From assembly GCA_026770615.1 (NCBI GenBank), contig MU631324.1:368708-378956 (forward strand): a stretch of DNA of 10,249 nt. Reading direction: 5' to 3'. Under the pieces are notes generated by a model. That model worked only from the letters and a program-made list of their open reading frames with translations, had not been told where the DNA came from and made no database searches. Of this stretch, positions 5,752 to 10,249 are shown in pieces. The number at the start of each line of letters is the position of its first letter. Position 1 is the stretch's first letter. The translations under genes and the position numbers were made by a program. The DNA is from Pavlovales sp. CCMP2436 (lineage: Eukaryota; Haptophyta; Pavlovophyceae; Pavlovales).

Positions 5752-7209
5752 TTACTTGACGATGGAGTAGAGGAAGACGCCGCCGATGCCGATGGCGCAG
5801 CCGAGCAGCTTCATGGGGTCGAGGCTCTCCTTGAGCACGAGGGCGACGCCAACGATGACGATGACACGCTTGGCCGTGTTGGCGACGGACTGCGTCGTCG
5901 CGCTCGTCTTCTTGATCGTGAGCGTCGAGAGCTCGTTGTAGATGTAGAAGAAGAGGCCGGAGGTGATCAGGTTGCCCTGCAGGATTTTGGAGAGAGAGAG
6001 GGGGGGGGGGGGTTGTTGGCACGTGCAAGCGGGGAGGCGTTAAAAGACATAGTATTTTTAAAAGTTCAACCTGCAGCATCAGATTGCCCTGAGTGCATGT
6101 GTAAGGGTGTGTGTGTGTGTGTGAGAGGGGTAATAGAGTTTGTGAGTGTGTGTGTAAGGGGTGGAGCGTGGGGGGTGGGAGGGTGTGAGGGGGCGTGTGT
6201 GGGGGGGGTTCGTGGGAAGTGGCGTACCTGCAGGATTTTGGAGGCCTTGAAGGTGTCCACGAACTGGCCCCACTTGGACGCCTCGGTGAGGAGCCAGATG
6301 GGGAGCATCACGAAGGTCGAGAGGATCATCGTGAGCGCGAACTGGTTGCCGACGGTGCCGATGCGGTCCTTGAGGCCCGGCGTGTCCATGAGGCGCTTGT
6401 TCTCGTTGGCGCGGAAGGCGGCCATCAGGTTGGCCAGCATGGCGGAGATGAGCGCCGACCAGGCGAAGTCGAGCTCCTTGAGCGAGGCGAGGCAGACGCC
6501 GCCGATCACCGGGATGAGCGCGAGCCACTTCGCCTTGCTCACGTGCTTGCCGTAGATGGTCGTGCCTGTGTAAGGGTGTGTGTGTGTGTGTGTTGGAGGG
6601 GGGGGGGGCTCAACAGCACACAAACACAAACTTACCGAGCACAGCCGCGAAGGCGGGTTCGGCTGCCTTCACGATCTGCGTGAAGGAGACCGCGCCCATG
6701 CCCATGGAGAAGACAGAGAAGGCGTGCGCCAGCGCGAAGAAGATGGCGATCGGGATCATTTTGGCCAGGTCGGTCGACGTAACCGTCGGCGTCTTGCGCG
6801 CGTCAGGCGCGGCCCAGAGGAAGAGGCCGTAGAGAGAGCCGATCATGAGCTGGAGGAAGGCGATGGTCATCGGGAACCCGGTCTTGCCGCCGCCCGCGAC
6901 GAGTGCGCGCTTGTTGTTGAGCGTGTAGTAGTAGTTGAGAAGGTACCAGAAGAAGAAGTAGGCGAGCAGCGCAACGTCGACCACCGTCTTGGTCTTGGGC
7001 TTGGAGGCGAGCTTGCTAGCCGCCGCGCCGCCGCGCACGAGCAGGCGCGGCTCGACGCCCGGCGCGAGCGCAACCTTGGGCACGAGCTTGATGCCCTCAG
7101 CGTTCGCGCCGGCGCCACGGAGGCGGGACACGAGCACCGGAGTGCCGCGCGGGGCGAGCCCGGCCGAGGCCGAGGCCGCGGCCAACACGAACAAAGTCTT
7201 CGCCAACAT
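5752..7209 (-). CDS. Plastid triose-phosphate/phosphate translocator family protein (3 exons)
   Basis: The coding exons are 7209-6636, 6565-6228 and 5976-5752 on the minus strand, giving 378 residues. The product is an antiporter-type carrier of the plastid phosphate-translocator family (drug/metabolite transporter fold), expected in a plastid envelope membrane. Residues 1-17 form a signal peptide ending ASASAG, followed by ~45 Ala/Arg/Pro-rich residues, as in bipartite presequences of complex plastids. The membrane region starts near residue 75 (FFFWYLLNYYYTLNNKRAL). Residues matching the substrate site of the Galdieria translocator, as I recall its structure, are H162, S165 (Thr there), K181 in FTQIVKAAEP, Y317 and K340-R341; the spacings H-K 19 and Y-K 23 agree. 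Splice sites are GT-AG. The splice junctions rejoin family motifs (AVLG-TTIYGK; FKASKILQ-GNLITSGLFFYIYNELS). The subfamily (TPT, PPT, GPT or XPT) is uncertain. It shares a divergent promoter with RLP24, and its 5' end is duplicated at 3744. Confidence 0.92.
5977..6227 (-). other. Intron 2 of the phosphate translocator, with exon-derived direct repeats at both ends
   Basis: This 251-nt phase-0 intron has donor CAG-GTACGCC and acceptor TCCTGCAG-GGCAAC. The 17 bases CTCCAAAATCCTGCAGG occur at the end of exon 2 (6243-6227) and again across the acceptor (5992-5976). Upstream inside the intron, CTCAG-GGCAATCTGAT (around 6093-6079) is a second, diverged copy of the acceptor and start of exon 3 (GGCAACCTGAT). 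The body has (CA)n tracts, a C12 run and (CT)n. Using the inner acceptor would put exon 3 out of frame, so the outer one is the functional choice. Confidence 0.85.
6566..6635 (-). other. Intron 1 of the phosphate translocator
   Basis: This 70-nt intron has donor GTAAGTTTG and acceptor CCTTACACAG on the minus strand, and splits the glycine codon of AVLG in phase 1. The body is a C-rich tract then a (CA)n tract, which also serves as the pyrimidine-containing acceptor region. Splicing restores the family motif, so the boundaries are secure. Confidence 0.88.
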
Positions 7210-7882
7210 CGTAACGCAACCACGACTTCGGCAGTGATTGCGAATTTTAAAAATCTTTCGATTTAAACCTTAAAACGGCTGGCGCACGCGTTCGTCGCAG
7301 CATGGTTGTGAGGCTCCCGGAGGCCGAGATGCGGGCTGCTGGGGGTACCCGGAGAAGATCTGGCCAAGACTGGGTCAGAAAGACGCACAGCCTGATCGAA
7401 GTGATACACCCCGCCACTTTCACCTCAATCAACAGCGCGCCACCGCACGCAGTGGCATCAGGCATCGAGATCATGTACGCGGGGCCACAACGCAGATTAC
7501 AGCGACACGCCCGCGCCGCGCCCACCCGCAAATATAGCATCCGCCCTTAGATTTTTAAAAATGCCTGCGGTGGGCGGCCCGTCGCCAGGACAGCACCCCG
7601 TCACACACCACAGCGGCCCGTCGCCAAAGCCATCCGCCGAAGAGAGTCGGCCGGGCCGGGCGTGACCAGCCATGCGGATTAACACGTGCTACTTCTGTTC
7701 GGGCCCGTGCTACCCCGGGCACGGTGTCACGTTCGTGCGCAACGACGCAAAGGTCTTCAACTTCTGTCGCTCGAAGTGCCACCGCAACTTCAAGCTTAAG
7801 CGCAATCCGCGCAAGGTCCGCTGGACCAAGGCCTTCCGCAAGTCGGCGGGCAAGGAGATGGCGCGCGACACCACCTTCGATT
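7013..7882. repeat. Right arm of large inverted duplication (source copy)
   Basis: This arm covers the first 66 codons of the translocator, the divergent promoter and RLP24 to about codon 70, matching the reverse complement of 2595-3937 less the insertion. Since both genes continue intact beyond the breakpoints on this side, it is the parental copy. Breakpoints fall inside coding sequence on both sides: at CTAGCAA (7013-7019) and TTCGATT (7876-7882). Confidence 0.93.
7210..7671. promoter_or_regulatory. Divergent promoter between the phosphate translocator and RLP24
   Basis: The two start codons point away from each other across 462 bp, so both 5' untranslated regions and both promoters must fit here. 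AT-rich islands stand out in GC-rich sequence: AATTTTAAAAATC and CGATTTAAACC (7242-7270) near the translocator start, and the palindrome ATTTTTAAAAAT (7552-7563) about 110 bp before RLP24. GGCCCGTCGCCA occurs twice (about 7576-7587 and 7616-7627). The whole interval is conserved in the inverted copy at 3282-3743. No canonical TATA box can be assigned with confidence. Confidence 0.6.
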
Positions 7883-8145
7883 TCGAGCGCCTACGGCACA
7901 GGCCACTCAAGTACGACCGCGACCTCACGCGGACCACCGTCCGTGCGATGGAGCGCGTACAGGCGGTCAAGGAGCGGCGCGAGAAGGTGTACTACGAGAA
8001 GCGCATGGCCCCCAACAAGGAGCGCAACCGTCTCGCCGACCTCGCGGAGGTCAAGCAGGGCATCGACCTCATCATCTCTCCCGTCGTGCGCGCGGCCAAC
8101 AAGGCCGTCAAGAAGGACGCCGAACGCATGCGCGAGGATGCGTGA
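7672..8145 (+). CDS. RLP24: RLP24, 60S ribosome biogenesis factor (L24e family)
   Basis: The product is 157 residues, intronless, and matches the RLP24/RSL24D1 family of nucleolar factors that bind the pre-60S particle and are later replaced by ribosomal protein L24 (established for yeast and human members). The N-terminal L24e zinc ribbon has C6-x2-C9 and C32-x3-C36 with the family signature around [20 protein letters not shown]. It is followed by the conserved basic block [19 protein letters not shown]. The remainder is a charged helical C-terminal part, [15 protein letters not shown] then [20 protein letters not shown], as in RLP24 and not in L24 itself. Length agrees with the family. The ATG at 7672 gives the standard MRI-x-x-CYFC start. 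It is head to head with the plastid translocator, and a degraded copy of its first ~70 codons lies at 2595-3281. Confidence 0.96.
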   Translation: MRINTCYFCSGPCYPGHGVTFVRNDAKVFNFCRSKCHRNFKLKRNPRKVRWTKAFRKSAGKEMARDTTFDFERLRHRPLKYDRDLTRTTVRAMERVQAVKERREKVYYEKRMAPNKERNRLADLAEVKQGIDLIISPVVRAANKAVKKDAERMREDA

Positions 8146-8702
8146 GGGGGACTTTTGGCGCTATGTCTTAAGGCTGCTCATACAGTACTAGTACCAGAAC
8201 GACAGAGGAAAGGGAGAAGTGAGGAGGGGGGGGTGCCAAAGGAGCTGCACGAGTGGCTCTGGCACAACTGCACACTAAACGGTCGCGGCTGTCGACTCAC
8301 TTTAAACTAATAAAAGTCTTTTGGTCAGATTCCAATAGTAACTAGTTGTACTCCGATAGGCTGGGGTCGTTGTCGTGGGAAGCCGCCCGTGCGAGTTATA
8401 CTTATACTTAAGAGCGGACTGTGGCCCAGCACTGACGGCGACACGGGCAATGCAGCTCGTGTGGAGACGCATCTATACTATAGTCGAAGAGAACTTTCGA
8501 CTCAACTTGACTCTTGAGTCACGGTCGATGACAGTAAAGTGATGCAAAGTTGCGACTGTCCAAGTAGTGGCTGTGACTGTAATTGCCTAGACTGGCTGTG
8601 ACGGGTCGGAATATTTTTTTATATCACCAAGAATACATAATAAATGAATAAATAAAGCGTAGTGACGACATTCCTGCAACTGGCCGCAGACATGAACGTT
8701 CG
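8146..8702. other. Spacer after RLP24 with candidate polyadenylation signal
   Basis: No gene is supported. AATAAA at 8309-8314 is a possible poly(A) signal ~165 nt after the RLP24 stop. A run of short GACT/AGTC-rich motifs follows at ~8495-8600, including GACTCAA...TTGAGTC (about 8498-8520) and repeated GGCTGTGAC. Another AATAAA near 8650 lies on the plus strand. The minus-strand membrane-protein exon starts at 8703. Confidence 0.4.
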
Positions 8703-8998
8703 TCAGTACTCGCGCGACTTTCTGCGCTGCAAATTAGAGCTGAGCGCCTGCGCCACCCGCCGCCGTCGCCTCGAGCAGTAGCGGATGAGCGCCGCGCACA
8801 GCAGGCAGCAGACGAGTAGCCACACGGAGAGCAACACCCAGCCCAAGTGCGAGGCCGCCTCGTCTCCCTCAGAGCGTCCGCCCTGACGAGCCGCGGCTTG
8901 GTCGCCCGCGGCCGCCCCCAGCGCGGCGAAGCGCTCCTCATGTTCGCCCAGTGTTTGTCGTCGCCGTTCCGGCGCAGGCGCGACCGAGACCGCCGCAG
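8703..8998 (-). CDS. Probable terminal exon of a small type I membrane protein (partial)
   Basis: The open frame on the minus strand ends in TGA at 8705-8703 and has no ATG. Just upstream is a good acceptor, a T-rich stretch followed by GGATTTCTTAG (AG at 9000-8999), so I read it as the last exon of a spliced gene. It encodes ~97 residues: a polar Ala/Arg/Glu/Gly-rich segment (ERRRQTLGEHEERFAALGAA), one hydrophobic helix (WVLLSVWLLVCCLLCAALI), then RYCSRRRRR and a basic tail ending SREY. Positive charges directly after the helix suggest a cytosolic C terminus. Third codon positions are GC-rich like the neighbouring genes, and out-of-frame readings show no such layout. The family is not recognised. 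The upstream exon or exons are uncertain; a candidate is discussed in the findings. Confidence 0.45.
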
Positions 8999-9031
8999 CT
9001 AAGAAATCCAATAAAAAAACCGATTAGCGAA

Positions 9032-9548
9032 CAGACCAGCACAAGTTTCAGGACAGTCAGACGCCAGCTTGAATCCCTATCATAAATTTTAAAGAGATAA
9101 AATAAATTCCTTGTTATACACTAAGAACGTTCAAGCACATTTCACACATATTATATGCTATATTATGTCTAGCACCGAGCTCTGCCGCGAATTTGGTCGG
9201 GGGGGATAGGGGGGGTGGGGGTTTGGTCACAGCAGGGGGGAGGGTGGGAAGGGTTGGTTAGAGAGGAGGGTTGGGGGGTTATTTAGAGGAGGAATGGGGG
9301 GGGGGGGTTGGTCAGAGGATGGATGGGGGGTTGGTTAGAGAAGGGATGGGGGGGGGGGATAGGGGGTTGATTAGTGTTCCCAGGCTAGGGCGGTTTAGGA
9401 GGTGATCTGCTTTTGTAAGAATAGTTCTTTTAACGTCCCCGACTTGCAGCCCGAAGGCGTACGGGTATGCTATCTGCTGGCTGCTGTTTATAATTACTGA
9501 CAGGGATCCAAGCTGGCGTCTGACTGTCCTGAATGTTGTGCTGGTCTG
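9032..9548. mobile_element. Foldback element with 47-bp inverted repeats
   Basis: CAGACCAGCACAA...ATCCCT at 9032-9078 is the inverted complement of 9502-9548; 44 of 47 positions agree (differences are two adjacent bases in the middle and one near the inner end). Weaker pairing continues ~10 bases inward. The interior holds an AT-rich stretch and then the G-rich minisatellite; no transposase frame is present. No convincing target-site duplication is seen. A foldback/MITE-type insertion is likely, possibly inside an intron of the minus-strand membrane-protein gene. Confidence 0.75.
9195..9374. repeat. G-rich minisatellite with quadruplex-forming runs
   Basis: About five degenerate units of the type GGTTGGTTAGAGRRGGGATGG, separated by G6-G13 runs, fill this stretch: GGTTGGTTAGAGAGGAGG, GGTTATTTAGAGGAGG, GGTTGGTCAGAGGATGG, GGTTGGTTAGAGAAGGG and a partial GGTTGATTAG. 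The plus strand has many closely spaced G4+ tracts and almost no C. It sits between the arms of the foldback element. Confidence 0.8.
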
Positions 9549-9673
9549 AGCGCTGCGTCGCCCATTGCCTGCTGCGTGCCTTAGTCGGCTGCGCTGGCTT
9601 GGGCACCACCGCGCGTGCCGATGGATCGCTGTTCATTATAATATATGCGTATATCACGGATACCTGCAGGCAC
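9549..9673. other. Short unassigned spacer
   Basis: Mixed-composition DNA between the foldback arm and the GC minisatellite. It contains an alternating TATAATATATGCGTATAT stretch near 9636-9653. Nothing codes here convincingly on either strand. Confidence 0.3.
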
Positions 9674-9740
9674 GTCCGCACCGCCGCTGGCGTCCGCGCC
9701 GCCGCTGGCGGCACCGCCGACGCTGGCGGCACCGACGATG
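9674..9740. repeat. 18-bp GC-rich minisatellite
   Basis: Three full units of 18 bp, GTCCGCACCGCCGCTGGC, GTCCGCGCCGCCGCTGGC and GGCACCGCCGACGCTGGC, plus a partial fourth. The unit length is a multiple of three. On the minus strand it reads as repeats of the type GGADAS, followed by a CAG-GTATCC donor-like site at 9666-9658. Confidence 0.75.
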
Positions 9741-9745
9741 GGTAT

Positions 9746-10201
9746 TAGCCCGCGCTGTGGGCCCAGGGCCTAATCATGATGATAATGATGAGAATTATGA
9801 TGATAGTAATAACAATAATAGTAATATTCATGTTCATATTGATAATATTAATATTAATATCAATGTTAATATTAATGCTCATAAATATACCGACAAGTGG
9901 CAGTAGCCCGCGCTGTGGGCCCAAAGCCTAATAATGAGGAAAATAAAAATTTATTCATATTAATATGAATGTTAATGGCGCGGGCCCAGGACTTAAAAAT
10001 GATGATAATACAGTTTTATCTAAATATCATGACCAAAATTAAAATTGAAATTAAAAATGATAAAAATGAGGATGATAATATTAGTGATAATATTAATATC
10101 AATGATGATGATATAGCAATCATCATCATCATCATCATCATAATGCTAACATGGACGAGAAAAATTATAGGAAAAAAAGTGTACGGAAGAGGGCTCGCAG
10201 C

Positions 10202-10203
<2 letters not shown>
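9746..10203. repeat. AT-rich triplet-like simple sequence with three diverged GC islands
   Basis: The island TAGCCCGCGCTGTGGGCCCA (9746-9765) plus GGGCCTAATCATGA recurs at 9904-9936 with small changes, and a shorter relative GGCGCGGGCCCAGGACTTA lies at 9977-9995. Each is followed by GATGATAATA-type repeats. Between them are AATATTAATATT tracts, a perfect 18-bp palindrome ATTCATATTAATATGAAT (9953-9970), and GATGATGATAT...ATCATCATCAT (about 10103-10140), which can fold back. No gene is supported. Confidence 0.65.

Positions 10204-10249
<46 letters not shown>
10204..10249. repeat. T46 run at the window end
   Basis: Forty-six uninterrupted T residues end the window. It could be the A-tail of a minus-strand retroposon, a simple repeat, or a contig-end artefact; the sequence beyond it is needed to tell. 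Confidence 0.9.

Noticed and set aside
6013..6683. Plus-strand open frames opposite the translocator
   Set aside because: They are antisense shadows of the exons and introns; the minus-strand reading gives the family motifs and correct splice sites.
7302..7550. 82-codon plus-strand frame with ATG in the divergent promoter
   Set aside because: In the inverted copy a single-base insertion changes its frame halfway, and no domain is recognisable, so there is no sign of protein-level conservation.
10103..10141. CRISPR-like repeats in the right AT-rich region
   Set aside because: The repeats are simple ATG/CAT triplets and AATATT tracts of varying length without unique spacers of constant size.

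Overview
The window reads as nuclear DNA of a microalga with a complex, red-lineage plastid. The evidence is a spliced plastid phosphate-translocator gene whose product starts with a signal peptide ending in an ASA motif and continues into a transit-peptide-like stretch, GC-rich exons in AT-rich spacers, short GT-AG introns, and a Sel1-repeat/MYND protein. A pelagophyte-like stramenopile or a haptophyte fits; the sequence alone does not decide. Both ends are low complexity (C-rich repeat on the left, a 46-nt T run on the right), so this may be a whole contig.

Layout. 1-180: CCCCAA-type repeat. 339-1607 (+): Sel1-repeat protein with a C-terminal MYND-like finger. 1608-2594: AT-rich spacer with one strong hairpin. 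2595-3937: an inverted, decayed copy of the 7013-7882 region. It holds a dead RLP24 fragment split by a 474-bp MITE-like insertion, a copied promoter, and the first ~62 codons of the translocator gene, still open and running to a new stop at 3989. 4610-5456: a non-coding repeat made of two ~384-bp units, each with a 77-nt hairpin, bounded by inverted repeats. 5752-7209 (-): intact three-exon phosphate translocator. 7210-7671: short divergent promoter. 7672-8145 (+): intact RLP24. 8703-8998 (-): probable last exon of a small type I membrane protein. 9032-9548: foldback element with 47-bp arms around a G-rich minisatellite. 9549-10249: GC minisatellite, AT-rich triplet repeats and the T run.

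The two intact central genes are head to head and share about 460 bp. One should move phosphorylated sugars across a plastid membrane; the other acts in cytosolic 60S ribosome assembly. Their shared promoter and both 5' ends were duplicated in inverted orientation about 3 kb away. The RLP24 half of the copy has lost its start codon and been interrupted, while the presequence half is almost unchanged. Intron 2 of the translocator carries a 17-nt exon-derived direct repeat at its two splice sites, which looks like a footprint of intron gain or remodelling.
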